Source: Terebella lapidaria (lineage: Eukaryota; Annelida; Polychaeta; Terebellida; Terebellidae). Taken from it: a DNA stretch of 64,000 nucleotides. Made by a program: the position numbers and the translations under genes. Shown here piece after piece: positions 36,301-47,339 of the stretch. Each line of letters starts with the position of its first letter. Position 1 is the stretch's first letter. The notes below the pieces were generated by a model. It had not been told where the DNA came from, made no database searches, and saw only the letters and a list, made by a program, of their open reading frames with translations. The stretch covers positions 2,790,001-2,854,000 of the forward strand of contig OX424560.1 in assembly GCA_949152475.1 (NCBI GenBank), in the 5' to 3' direction.

Positions 36301-39300
36301 ACTTTCCGTTCACGGTTTGCGCCATGTTCTGTTGATTCCCTTAAGGCTGCGAGCAGGCGGACATTGCCCTCGTGATCGACTCGTCCAGTAGTGTCAGCAG
36401 GAGCGCCACCAACTGGCAGACCATGAAGGACTTCCTCAAACAGATCGTGGACAGACTCGTCATCGGGCCGGACCGTGTCCGTGTCGGCGTCATCAACTTC
36501 GCCGGGCAGAGCGTCATCGAGTTTTTCATCGACCAGCACACGAGCCGTGAAGCTCTCAAAATCGCGATCGACGCCATACAGCCGCTCGGCACGAGTACCG
36601 CGACGCACACGGCTCTTTTAACTTTGCGAACGGATTTCTTCAGCCGGGGCGACCGTCCACTTGTCAACAACGTAGCCATCCTGTTCACGGATGGAGGCTC
36701 CAGTGACCCCTTCCAGACGGCGATCGAGGCTCAGCGAGCCAAAGAGGCAGGCATCAGGATGCTCGTCGTGGGTGTCACCAATAACGTAGACGTGGACGAA
36801 CTTAGAGAGATTGCATCCAACAGACTCCTCGATGTATTTCAAGTGAACCAGTTTGAGAACCTGGTGGACGTACTTGACAACATAGTGGAGACGGCGTGCA
36901 CTGCCGAGGTCCTCCCAAACCGTGAGTTAATTGACGAGGGGCAATTTCTGATACACGAAGGGGTTTCGGGTGTCATTTCGGGTGTTGATTATTTTTTTTA
37001 CTGTGAAGCTTGGTTAAAATCGAAAGCAATGGAACCAAATGTTAACGAAAGAAGATGTGCCTTTAACATAAGCTTCACATCAATGTTCGCAACATATCGC
37101 ATGGCCTGAGTTATATAATATTTAGTTCTCTGTCGTAATACCTAAGATCCTAGATCCAAATGACTACGATCTTGATGAATAAAACATTAGTTTTTCTCTG
37201 ATGTTCTTCTGAATGTTGTGATCCAGTAAGCACTAATGTTGCGTAACCTTGAACTCTGTAACCTGCATGGAATTCATTGCTTCAAGTGTGAGCCAAATTA
37301 ACGTATATGTTGTGTCTTTTTCGATTATGACTAAGTTTCTACATTAATTTGCTATCGATACTGTGCGGTCAAAATGTACAGAACATTCCAAGATACCCGG
37401 TTCTTGCAGAGTGTGATATTGGGGACATAGCGCTGGTCCTGGACGGCTCCACGAGCATCGTCTATGAGGAAGCTTCCAACTGGCACAACGTGATGCTGGG
37501 ATTCGCTGAGGATCTTGTCTCGGCCTTCCCAGTGTCCTTGAACGGGTCCCATTGGGGCCTGGTTATATTCGATGACCAAGCCAGGATTGACTTCCAGCTG
37601 GACCGATTTTACTCGCAGGAGGAACTGACGGAGTATATCAGGAGTATACCGCACCCGGGCGGGGAGACAAACATTGTAGACGGTCTCCGGAAGACGCAGC
37701 AGCTCTTTAGTCCGGTGGGGACTACCGTGCCGGTCCGTGGGGACAGGCCCAACGTCAAAAACATAGCCTTTCTCGTGACGGACGGACAAGCGAACGTGGA
37801 GTGGAGACAGCTGCCCTCCGTCGCGCAAGACACGAGGGCCCTTGGCATCGAGATCTTCGCCATCGGAATCACAAGTGATGTCGACGAGGAGCAGCTGCGA
37901 CAGATCGCCTCGCCGCCGGTGGAGGAACACGTCTTCGTGGTGTCCGATTTCGAGAGTCTCCGTCGAGAGATCGTGAATATCCGGGAGAGAGCGTGCCAGA
38001 CCACGACCACCAGCACAACAACCACCACTACAACAACAACGCCTCCCCCGACTACAACCACCCCGCCACCTACAACAACGACACCGGAACCTACAACAAC
38101 AGCACCTCCCACGACCACCCCACCACCAACCACCCCCGCCCCCACCACCCCCGCCCCCACGACCCCTGCCCCCACAACCCCCGAGCCCACGACCCCCGAG
38201 CCCACGACCCCAACCCCACCAACCCCCAGTCCTCCCACTCCATCTCCTGTCACCACCCCAGCCGTGAATCCTTTGCCGTCAACAACGACATACTCCCCTG
38301 TCAGTAAGTACATCGTACATATATCACCAACGCTTTCCAGTATTGACAGGGTGTCATAATGTAATTAGTAATTAGTAATGCGGATTGAACGAATGCTTTT
38401 AACACTTTTGGAAGAGCAAAAGACAACAATATAGATTCATTGGAAAACTGCTGTTTCAGACTTGTTATTTTAACAAAAGGATAAAAATAATTGCTAAATG
38501 AGTCATTCCCTATACCAGTCTGTGACGGAGTTGGTGCAGACATCATTTTCGTGATTGACGGCTCCGGAAGCATTAACGAGGTGAACTTCCGGAAGATCCT
38601 GCAGTTTGTTGGTGACGTCATCTGGCGCGTGGACGTGGAGGGTGGGAAGGTGCGCGTGGGCGCGATGACGTTCAGTGACCGAGCGGAGATCGTGTTCCAC
38701 TTGGATGAGTACACGACACGCGGCTCCATGGTGAGCGCGGTACACAATGTCCGGTACATGAGGCAGACAACCAATACGGCGGACGCTCTCAGGTGAGTGA
38801 GAACAGGGGCTCCAGGATATTGTGGAGCAGGGGCGTATCCATAGAGCCTGAGACACCGCGAGATGGCAATTTGCTCTAGATTCGTGCTGAACATTAAACC
38901 ACGAATTCGTGGTTATTAAACCACGAATTTCACACGGCCTGTTTCGCATTCAAGGCTGGTGTTTAAGACTATATCATCGGCTAATAAGCCGATTTGCTAA
39001 ATACAATTCGGACTGAGATCAGTTTGACACCAAAGAATCAGATACTGCAAAATAAATTAAGCTCATATGTATAGCCAAGATGATAACTGACAATTTCCTG
39101 TCCCCTCCCCTACCCTCTCCAGCGTGTTGCGTACACAAATGTTTATCCCGAGCCGCGGGGACCGCTCCAACCGTCAGAACATCGCTGTCATAGTAACGGA
39201 CGGCGAGAGTAATGACAAGGACGCTACCCTGCGGGAAGCCGTGGACGCGAAGACTGCCGGGATACGCGTGTTGACTGTCGGGATTGGGTCGTGGCTTGAC

Positions 39301-42300
39301 GTGAACGAGCTACAGAACATGGCGAGCTATCCACACGAACAGAACATGTACCATGTCATGCGGTTTGATGCCCTCACAGACCTCACGGACACACTCAGGG
39401 ACTACATATGTACCAGTGAGTCCCGCCATGTGTGGTTTATCGCTCTCATAATTCGTGTTTCATTCGGTAGTCATATAGCATTTTGAAATACTGCAAATGG
39501 AATGGATGATGAATTTACCTCCAATTCTGGATAGTCACATACAGAAAGGCCGTCAAATAGGCCCCTACCATTGGTATAATAAGTATTCACTGTTTTTTGA
39601 CAAAGTTACACTCTTCTCATCCATACCCCCACGTTATTGTTCCAGATAACCTGGCATGTTCGTCTGGTCCCTGTCGGAATGGTGGTCGGTGTATAGACAT
39701 CCCCAATGACTACGAGTGTGACTGTATCCCGCCATTCACCGGCAAAACCTGCACTGATCGTACGTGGATAGATCTTTACAGCTACTCTCTCTGGAACAAA
39801 CATCTAGTTATATTCATATCAATTACTAGTTTATAACACCGTAAATGCAGTTCATTATGGTACATGCACATGCTGCATCCAAACGTACTTATATATTGCG
39901 TACCCTTTACCTCTCCAAGTTTGTCGAGAAGCGGCGGATATCGTGATTGCTATGGACGCGTCCGGAAGTATCGGCAAGGACAACTTCCGGGCGGCTATAG
40001 ACTTCCTGTCTACCGTCGTGGAGGGTCTGGCCGTGGATAGAGTCGTGGGGTCGTCTGGGACCAGGCTGGGATTCCTGACGTTCGCCAACACCGCCGTTCT
40101 CAAGTTCGACTTGAATCAGTACAATAACAAACAGCAGATCCTGGAGGCCCTGAGTGTCATGTACACGGGCGGTACGACCAACACGTCAGACGCCATCAGG
40201 TACGGGGCATTATGAAGGATGTAGGCATAATACAAGATTTGAGCATAACAGAGGCACATAACACGTTACGCAGGCATCACACAGGACGTAGGCATAACGC
40301 AACCACATAACACAGAACGTAGGCATAATGCAGTCGCATCACACATGACGTAGGCATAACGCAACCGCATAACACAGAACGTAGGCATAACGCAGTCGCA
40401 TAACACAGGACGTAGGCATAACGCAACCACATAACACAGGACGTAGACATAACGCAACCGCAAAACACAGGACGTAGGCATAACGCAACCACGTGACACA
40501 AGACGTAGGCATAACCCAACCGCATAACACAGGATGTAGGCGTAAGCGGCCGCATAAAGTGGCCCATATGAAGAGTTTGTTCAGATATTGACAATCTGAG
40601 AGCACTAGTGTGCATCTATGAGTGTTGATTTGTACAGGTAATGTATTTTGGGAGGCCATTATGTATTGGTGAATATACATCATATTCATTTGGTTATTCG
40701 AAATGAATACGTATGTTTGAATCATGGATGTCCCACCCCTGGCAGGTATGCGCGGGAGAACATGTTTACCCCTGGCGCGGGTGACCGGTCGGGCGTACCG
40801 AACTACCTTGTAATCTTCACGGACGGGCAGGCGGACGACCCGATGGCGGCGTGGAGCGAGGCAATAGCCGCTCGGGAGATGGGCATACAGATCCTGGCGG
40901 TCGGAATCGGTCGGGGGATCAATCGCTTTGAGCTGGAGAGTATCGCCAGTCAACCCGCGGATAAAAACGTCATCGTACGCTCGGGATTTGATGGTCTGGA
41001 TGACGCCCTGCGCCGAGAGATATACTCCTCGATATGTAACAGTGAGTGCCAACTGGGTCCTCATCATTTAGAAGCAACGATAATATTATGTTCCTCGAAT
41101 TCTTTCACTCTGTAGATACAGGTTTGTGAGAACGCTTTATATATATGGATCGGTCCGGTCTCAATAACTTGTAATGAATTTATGGTACGAGAGCAAAAAT
41201 CAGAGCATATTGTTTCCACGTTGAGATGAACCTCCAATGTTGTACTCGTATTACACTTGCAGACAACCCGATGTGTTCCACGAACCCCTGTTCTAACGGA
41301 GCCCGTTGTACAGACACGATGAACGGCTACTTGTGTGGGCCTTGTCCGCCCGGCTTCTCAGGAACGCGATGTCAGAAAGGTCAGTGGCCTTGCTGTACAT
41401 GTAGAATACAACGTACACGTATAAGTACAGTTAGAGAAGTATGCACTTAATCCTATATTGTCAATATTGTCGTGAACTCGGAACATAGTATGCCACCATT
41501 CTGAGAGAAAAAAAAACTGCCATTATATGTCGTTTATGGAGCTTCACATGTCGGAAAATATAGATCTAATTCAGTAATGAGTATATTACAATCAGCGAGG
41601 AATGTCCGAATCATGATACACTTTTGCCAAAAATCAACAGAGACTTCAATGCTACAGTACATGTAAGTACGTGACAATGACCTCACCAGAGAGTGTAATA
41701 TCAACTCTTTGACCTTACCCTGCACGATTCTCGTTTCTCTCTCAGGTTGTGACGGTCAGGTGGACGTGACATTTGTACTGGACAGCTCAGGCAGTATCCG
41801 GATAGAGCGCTACCCCGTCATCAAAGAGTTTATCGTTAACATCACGAAGCAACTCGACGTGCGCAGTGACGCGGTACGCGTGGGTCTGGTGTACTGGAGC
41901 GACAGCGCTTTCGTACACTTCTGTCTCAACTCGTACAACACGCAACAAGACGTCATCAATGGTATACGCAGTGCGCCTTTCCTCGGCGGCCGAACGTTCA
42001 CCGCGAACGCCCTAGAAATGATGCGCACCAGGATCTACCAGCCGCAGTGCGGCGACCGCGTCACCGCGCGTAACATCGCGATCATTGTGACGGACGGGAA
42101 CTCTAACATCCAGGAGCGGCGGACCCTGCCCGAGGCTGCCCTCCTCAGGGAGATAGGCACGCACGTGATGGTAGTGGCTGTGGGACGGAAATTCGCCAAT
42201 ATGGTTGAGCTGGAGGGCATGGCTAGTGCGCCGATAGACGAGAACATCTACACGGATATTGACTACTCCGAGCTGCAAGACATCGTCAGTCTTCTCAGCG

Positions 42301-44535
42301 ACAGCACGTGTGACGGTACGTAACCATGGTAACGAGGACGTGGTAATATTGCATACCGGGGTTTTCTGTAATATGGCCCTGGGCGATCTTTCGGAAAATA
42401 GCATCTCACCAAATAAAAATCGAATCCGAATGATGGGCGATCTTTCGGAAAAAAACGTTTTCCACTAAGTTTTGAAATGCCAGAGAAATACCCTATACCA
42501 GAGAAATATCAGGCAATAGAAAAAGGAATCGGTGCCTCTAATATGAAAATATACACAACTCGGTATATCATTAAGCTCTTTTATTCCAGTTACATATTTC
42601 ACACGAAATATTATAGTACAAGTAATGCCGGTCATATAGTTTAGGCCTATAGTATACTTGAAACTTTCTGCGGTGCAAGTAACTCCTCACATAGATTTTG
42701 ACGCCCCTATTTTAAGCCAATCAGCGTAACAGTCACCCCGTTGTGATTTTGACGCCCCTGTGACAGTTTCGTTATGTACAAACTTGACACATGTTTGATG
42801 GAATATATCCATGTTCAACAAATCGTTTACATTTTCATCGAAAATACGTTATAGAAAAAAATCACATCACCGAAAATTAAAAAAAAAATGAATCCGAATT
42901 ATCGCCCATGGGCCATCTTTTGGGATTTTTTCCCAAAAGATGGCCCATGGGCCATAAATCGGGTGGGCCATCTTACGGGAAACCCCGGTAGTCGTCCAAG
43001 AAGTAATGTGGTGGATCATCACACCATCATCACCCGGTAGCTTATTGAACTTGTCAACGTACTTTGTAAAGTCATGTTCAGGAATCAACTGTTCAGGATT
43101 AACTCTTGTAAGGAGCCGCCAGAGAATTGCCCAGAAACATTAACCACCATCGTTTCTCTCTCCCCCCCCCCCCCCCTCCTCATCAAGATGTGAACGAATG
43201 CCTCAGTGACCCGTGCCGCAATGGCGGTGTGTGTCGGGACGACTTCAAGCGTTACTACTGTGACTGTCCCTCGGGCTTCGCGGGCTACAACTGCGGGGAG
43301 CGTGAGTATCGCAGATATCTCCCTGAATCAACCCTACGTGGTTGGTTCAGGGAAGTAGTAGGATGATGAGATACATTGATCATTGCAGGGGCGGATTTAG
43401 AGGGTGGCGTATGGGGCCCGCCCCCCCCCCCCCCCCCCAGACCCCTGAATTTTTTTTTTTAATAACTATTTCTCCATTATGAACTCCAAAGGACCCCTAA
43501 AATACACACAGAAGTGCTATAAAAACTATAAATTTCCATTTTTCCCGGGGGCTTACAGCGTCCCCCGGACCCCCAGACCGGAATGATCTCTAGCTTCGCT
43601 CGATCGCTCCAGTCGGTATTGCCAATATCTGCCTGGGTCCCCCCTAACACATCTTCCTGGATCCGCCCCTGGATCATTGTGACCATGTCTTGTGTGAGTT
43701 GAGGTTCATGATGAGATCATGATGAAGCGATATAAAATATAGCCTATGACAGTGCGTGACAAGGACTGTAGTTGTCATAACGTAGAGCGAAAGTGTATCA
43801 AGGTTGGTCATCAGTTGATCAGGTCACGAACGGAAACGGCTTCATGGTATCGGATATGCATTTTATGGGTATGACAGCGGCATATCGAGCACATGCGATC
43901 AGTGTTATAGAGTATATTTATACCATTTTATACTTCGTTGAACTCCGTGTATCCTGTCTGCAGGTTGCTCACAGCGTCTGGATGTCGTGTTTGTGCTGGA
44001 CATCTCGGGCAGTGTCAAGGAAGTGTACGAGTGGATTATAGAGTTCACTAAGACGGTCGTGTACGGTCTAGATATGACCTTCGACAAGACACGAGTCGCC
44101 GCTCTGACGTACGCCTCCGACTTCAACGACAACGGCGATTTCTTCCTGAACCAGTACATCTCTAACAAACAGGGCGTCATCAACGCCTTGAACTTTTACC
44201 ACGATGGTGGGCGTACAAACGCGCAGGCTGCCCTACGCGCGATGCGCACTGAGCATTTCTCGGCGACTGCCGGCGACCGTATCGGCGTACAAAACGTCGC
44301 TGTGATCGTGTCAGACGGGTACTCGAACGTACAAGAGAGTAACACAATACCTGAAGCAGCAGAGGCCAAACGTAGTGGTATAGACGTGTACAGCGTGGCG
44401 CTGGGTGAGAACCCTAACATGGTCGAGTTGAACGCCATCTCCAGTGACCCAGATAGTCAATACGTCATCAGACTGCGCGACGGTAGCGACATCCAGCGGG
44501 CGGCAGAGGACTTACTCTTCCAGCTCTGTCAGTAG
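33272..44535 (+). CDS. Secreted mosaic protein: 7 vWA domains, 3 EGF modules, mucin-like linker (13 exons)
   Basis: The joined exons total 4,803 nt (1,600 residues plus TAG). Residue order: signal peptide (1-~29), vWA1 (~34-234), vWA2 (-426), vWA3 (-~630), Thr/Pro mucin-like linker (-724), vWA4 (-913), EGF1 (-951), vWA5 (-1143), EGF2 (-1182), vWA6 (-1372), EGF3 (-1410), vWA7 (-1600). All seven vWA domains keep the MIDAS DxSxS motif (for example DQSGS, DSSGS, DISGS) and begin and end with a cysteine, as in matrilin and collagen-VI-type A domains. All module borders are phase-1 introns with GT-AG ends, which is what makes the model self-consistent. Likely role: metal-dependent extracellular adhesion or matrix assembly. 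No collagen repeats, transmembrane segment or GPI signal are seen, so it is not a collagen. Orthology is not assigned. Confidence 0.9.
35210..35815 (+). CDS. vWA/EGF gene exon 2: vWA domain 1
   Basis: A complete vWA domain in one exon. It has MIDAS DQSGS, the metal-binding Thr in GRTNTYLGL, and ITDGKS. The first cysteine is in VACTRS and the last in SETC. The acceptor is ambiguous by 6 bp: TTGCAG at 35,209 or GTGCAG at 35,215, both in frame, so two residues may vary by NAGNAG-like splicing. The donor is GTGAGT at 35,816. Confidence 0.9.
36346..36921 (+). CDS. vWA/EGF gene exon 3: vWA domain 2
   Basis: Acceptor TTCCCTTAAG and donor GTGAGT, both phase 1. MIDAS is DSSSS, followed by LFTDGGS. 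A Cys begins (GCEQAD) and ends (ETAC) the domain. Confidence 0.88.
37410..38303 (+). CDS. vWA/EGF gene exon 4: vWA domain 3 plus Thr/Pro mucin-like linker
   Basis: The acceptor GTTCTTGCAG sits directly before AGTGTGAT. vWA3 has MIDAS DGSTS and VTDGQA and ends at RERACQ. It is followed by ~95 residues of almost pure Thr, Pro, Ala and Glu in TTTPPP and [10 protein letters not shown] repeats, a likely heavily O-glycosylated stalk. The donor is GTAAGT, phase 1. The low-complexity part is expected to vary in length between alleles. Confidence 0.9.
38519..38792 (+). CDS. vWA/EGF gene exon 5: vWA domain 4, N-terminal half
   Basis: Acceptor CCCTATACCAG, MIDAS DGSGS. It ends at ...NTADALR| with donor GTGAGT in phase 2, in the middle of the domain. 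Confidence 0.88.
39123..39415 (+). CDS. vWA/EGF gene exon 6: vWA domain 4, C-terminal half
   Basis: The acceptor CCCTCTCCAG completes the split Ser codon. The exon contains [18 protein letters not shown] and ends at DYICT with donor GTGAGT, back in phase 1. Confidence 0.88.
39646..39759 (+). CDS. vWA/EGF gene exon 7: EGF-like module 1
   Basis: A 114-nt phase 1-1 exon encoding one EGF module with six cysteines (pattern C-x4-C-x5-C-x8-C-x-C-x8-C), including PCRNGGRC and FTGKTC. The acceptor is GTTCCAG and the donor GTACGT. Confidence 0.88.
39920..40199 (+). CDS. vWA/EGF gene exon 8: vWA domain 5, N-terminal half
   Basis: Acceptor CTCTCCAAG, MIDAS DASGS, ending ...NTSDAIR| with donor GTACGG in phase 2. 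The split falls at the position equivalent to the vWA4 intron. Confidence 0.87.
40216..40550 (+). repeat. 31-bp minisatellite in the vWA5 intron
   Basis: About 10-11 copies of GGCATAACGCAACCRCATAA/CACAGGACGTA lie wholly inside the intron that divides vWA5. Minus-strand frames through it are artefacts. Confidence 0.93.
40746..41041 (+). CDS. vWA/EGF gene exon 9: vWA domain 5, C-terminal half
   Basis: The acceptor CCCCTGGCAG completes an Arg codon. The exon contains [17 protein letters not shown] and ends at SSICN with donor GTGAGT, phase 1. Confidence 0.88.
41263..41379 (+). CDS. vWA/EGF gene exon 10: EGF-like module 2
   Basis: A 117-nt phase 1-1 exon with six EGF cysteines ([20 protein letters not shown]). 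The acceptor is ACTTGCAG and the donor GTCAGT. Confidence 0.87.
41746..42315 (+). CDS. vWA/EGF gene exon 11: vWA domain 6
   Basis: The acceptor CTCTCTCAG precedes GTTGTGAC. MIDAS is DSSGS, followed by [10 protein letters not shown] and VTDGNS. The domain ends at DSTCDG with donor GTACGT. A whole vWA domain in a single exon. Confidence 0.9.
42356..42988. mobile_element. TA-flanked MITE in the intron after vWA6
   Basis: The termini CCGGGGTTTTC and GAAACCCCGG are inverted and flanked by TA (42,354-42,355 and 42,989-42,990), consistent with a Tc1/mariner-type non-autonomous element. Inside its right part is a perfect hairpin with 22-bp arms (42,904-42,925 and 42,931-42,952). No transposase is present. 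Confidence 0.7.
43188..43301 (+). CDS. vWA/EGF gene exon 12: EGF-like module 3 (calcium-binding type)
   Basis: A 114-nt phase 1-1 exon opening with DVNEC, the calcium-binding EGF signature, then PCRNGGVC and FAGYNC. The acceptor is preceded by an unusual uninterrupted C run (about 43,162-43,176) that serves as the polypyrimidine tract. The donor is GTGAGT. Confidence 0.88.
43386..43671. mobile_element. hAT-type MITE in the last intron
   Basis: 286 bp with inverted ends CAGGGGCGGAT / ATCCGCCCCTG and a perfect 8-bp target duplication GATCATTG (43,378-43,385 and 43,672-43,679), as hAT elements make. It contains a poly-C and a poly-T run near 43,421-43,460 and no coding sequence. Confidence 0.85.
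43964..44535 (+). CDS. vWA/EGF gene exon 13: vWA domain 7 and stop
   Basis: The acceptor CTGTCTGCAG precedes GTTGCTCA. MIDAS is DISGS, followed by [10 protein letters not shown] and VSDGYSN. The domain closes with LFQLCQ and TAG, so the protein ends right after the last disulfide cysteine of the domain. Confidence 0.9.
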
Positions 44536-46480
44536 AGGGAGCCACATGGTAGGTATGACACACGTTGTTATCGTTTCAATGAAAGACAGTGTGCATGCAT
44601 GTGCTGACTAGCTTTTTTGTTGCTGGCAGCTCTTGCTGTTTATCTAAAATGTATAGAGAATTCACACGAGGAAACCTTTTTCATGAATTAATATACATGT
44701 TTTAATATTTCACTGTCAAGCATATATATATATGTATATGTGTGAATGTGTCAAGAATTGTTGCAATATGTTTATTGACAGGTTCTGCTTCTAACGTTGT
44801 AAATTTCCTGTGTTCACGACTCTTCATCACACGCGACCACTGGCGGAGATGACGTCATATTCCTTCCTGCCGATGACGTCATAGACTCACAAAATACCGC
44901 GGTCCCAACGTTGATATACATATATCATTCATTTTGTTTGTGATGTTTACACTACTTGGTGATACTGACTGGGTTATCATTGTGTATAATTATCGTGTAA
45001 TTTTGCATTTATCACATTTCATGTAGAATATAAGCAGTTATATATATTTATAGACACGATATTTTATACATGCGGATGTGATAAGCGTATCACTTGATGT
45101 TCCGATGTCAATTAGTGAGTTACCGTTTCATGCCAAACAAGTGTTTTCTGGTGTGAGGCTAAATTGCTCAGTGTCCCCAATTTCTGCGCGATATATATTC
45201 ATGCAAAATGTATTTTGGACATTTACATTTTCATTTACTTCAGTGAATTTATAAAATCCACTGTCGTCCACTGCACCGCATCAATACATGATCATTTAGT
45301 ATTCGTTGTGTAGTTTTTTTTTTGGTATTTTTTAAAACGACGAGTCTGCTTAAAAGAAGGAGGAATTTGTATACTAGTACAACATTAAGAAGTTATATAG
45401 GAGCATATTCCGTACCTATTTATTATAGTCTCTGTTGAAGACAACAACAAGGCTGTGGCGTTTTATATTTGATTTATTTTTGACACTCACTGGTAATGTT
45501 TTGACCTTTACTATACAGAAGTCATACATAATGAGGTTCCTGTTTGCCACCAGGATCGCCACCATGTAATTCGGGTGTAGATAAACCATAGAAACAGTCT
45601 ACTGTGCCATATAATACAAAAACGTAAAAATGTTGCATCAAAATTTTGTCATGTTTGTTTTTGCATAATGCAGACAATGAACATGACGTTTTTTTTGCAC
45701 TTTTTGGGCATAATAGACTGCTTCATAGCCCCAAAAGCACATGGCATCAGCAGGTACCTCATTGAAAAAAGACAAATGCACGCTTAATGGGGCATGTCAT
45801 ATACTCATTCAACAGGTGGCAGCATTGTACTTGGGGTATTTTTTTGGCGCTAAATCACCAACGAAAATCGTCTATAATCAATAATGACGTAAATGACAGC
45901 GGTTGAATCACGTTTATATTGATAACGCCAGAAAAACAGAATAGTGACGTCATTTTACCCCAAAACCACTGCTGCCAGCTGGCGACTGCAGCTATGTACT
46001 AAACATGCCCCATTTGATGTTCAAAGTCTTATATCTGGAAATGTTTTGATGTGTGTAATGTTTTCACTGTTGAAGCAATCCTGGTTTAAATGTTGCAAAA
46101 CCGAAAAAGGGTAGATTTGTAAATATTGGACAAGTAAAGAAAACTCTTTTTCAAATTGTTCGAAAATTGCGATGAATAATATAGTTGGGATGGTTAAACT
46201 GAACTGTAATATCTCGATACACACCAAAATGACATATTTAATACACAAGCATGTGCAAAAGTACAGGGCACTCGGTGTTAACTACATTGTGCAATAAGAG
46301 GAACCTAGAGGTACAAGGTGTAATAATGTGCAAGTAATTGCTTGCTATAAGTCAGATATAAACTGTATTATAGTGTAAATATTTATATAGGATAAATTGT
46401 AAACACAATGCGAGCATGTCCGGACATTCGATTTCATGACTACTGGGTACTTCTTGAATGCAAAAATAAACAACACAATA
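44536..46480 (+). other. Probable 3' UTR of the vWA/EGF gene
   Basis: A/T-rich sequence after the stop, without open frames. Candidate poly(A) signals AATAAA are at 46,465-46,470 and about 46,658. The end is uncertain because no transcript data are available. Confidence 0.45.
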
Positions 46481-46735
46481 CGAAACTCTCACGTAGGCCT
46501 AATAGGAAATGCTAGATTTTTCCATTCAATTCGCATTTTTTATACAAAGACATTCTTTGATTGAAATGTTTTGTATTATATTTTGTACATTTCTAGATGT
46601 TTACAATTAAAAAATATATGCATATTTATGCACAGGCGAATCAATGGTGCTTCTGTTAATAAATATAAAAATCAAATTTGGTTTTCATTGTATTACTTGA
46701 ATCATATCGATATACCACACACTATTCCCGAATAA
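46060..46735 (+). repeat. Diverged direct repeat of gene 3' end, copy 1
   Basis: It aligns by eye with 49,340-50,010 through many landmarks: GAAGCAATCC, GTAAATATTGGACAA, AATTGTTCGAAAAT, ACTACATTGTGCAATAAG, TAATGATGTGCAAGTA, GAATCAATGGTGC, ATCATATCGAYATACCACA. Divergence is substantial, so this is an old duplication. Confidence 0.8.
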
Positions 46736-46739
46736 GATA

Positions 46740-47330
46740 TCTAATACGGCTTCCGGGCGTCATATTATGTGATGCACTCAGAATATCTGCATCCGGTGAC
46801 TAGAGCCGGAGGATTATGGGTACCGTAATTGTGCGTATCTGGACCCGAGCTTGGAGAGCTATTGATGTAGAGCTCTGATCTTACCCTGCTCTATCTAGGA
46901 GCCGAGCCAGTCCATATGTGTCAAAAAATACATTACCATCACTCCTTCATACACAATCGTACATTCTACTCTTCTCCCAAACCAAGTTCTAACGAGAGTA
47001 GATCTCGGATCATTGTGTAGTACAAATAACAAACCGAGGGAGTACGGTCATTGTGTAGATCGAGTGGGCTAGTGTCTGTGCCACACAAACTTAGTTATCC
47101 TCGGATGTCACACTTTATCGCTCAGTGACTGTCTGTGCTGGTTAGTCTGACTAATATATTGTAATGGGTTCTTCACCCTTCTGTGACGTCTTGATAAACC
47201 GGTTTTCTTGGGAGGTGGGTGAGTTGTTATTTAACCGGAGCTGTAACGGTAAAATTCCGGGAAACTGCTACTGCTGTACGGTTGCACTCCGGCTAGAAGT
47301 CTTTGAAGGTTGGTAGCGTGGTCTGGAATG
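46740..47330. other. Non-coding stretch between duplicated 3' ends
   Basis: CG-containing sequence without a recognised exon. Together with the array beyond it, it looks inserted between the two diverged repeats. Confidence 0.35.
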
Positions 47331-47339
47331 GACCTCTTA

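Noticed and set aside
37609-38313. Minus-strand Gly/Val-rich frame
   Set aside because: Antisense of the Thr/Pro stalk and vWA3 exon, with composition set by the plus strand.
40266-41067. Long minus-strand frames with repeated Cys/Val/Leu-Arg motifs
   Set aside because: They are read through the 31-bp intronic minisatellite and antisense to vWA exon 9.
44533-44800. Extra exon after vWA7 (acceptor-like TTGACAG at about 44,780)
   Set aside because: No phase-compatible donor exists in exon 13 before the TAG, and the downstream frame is short and without a module.
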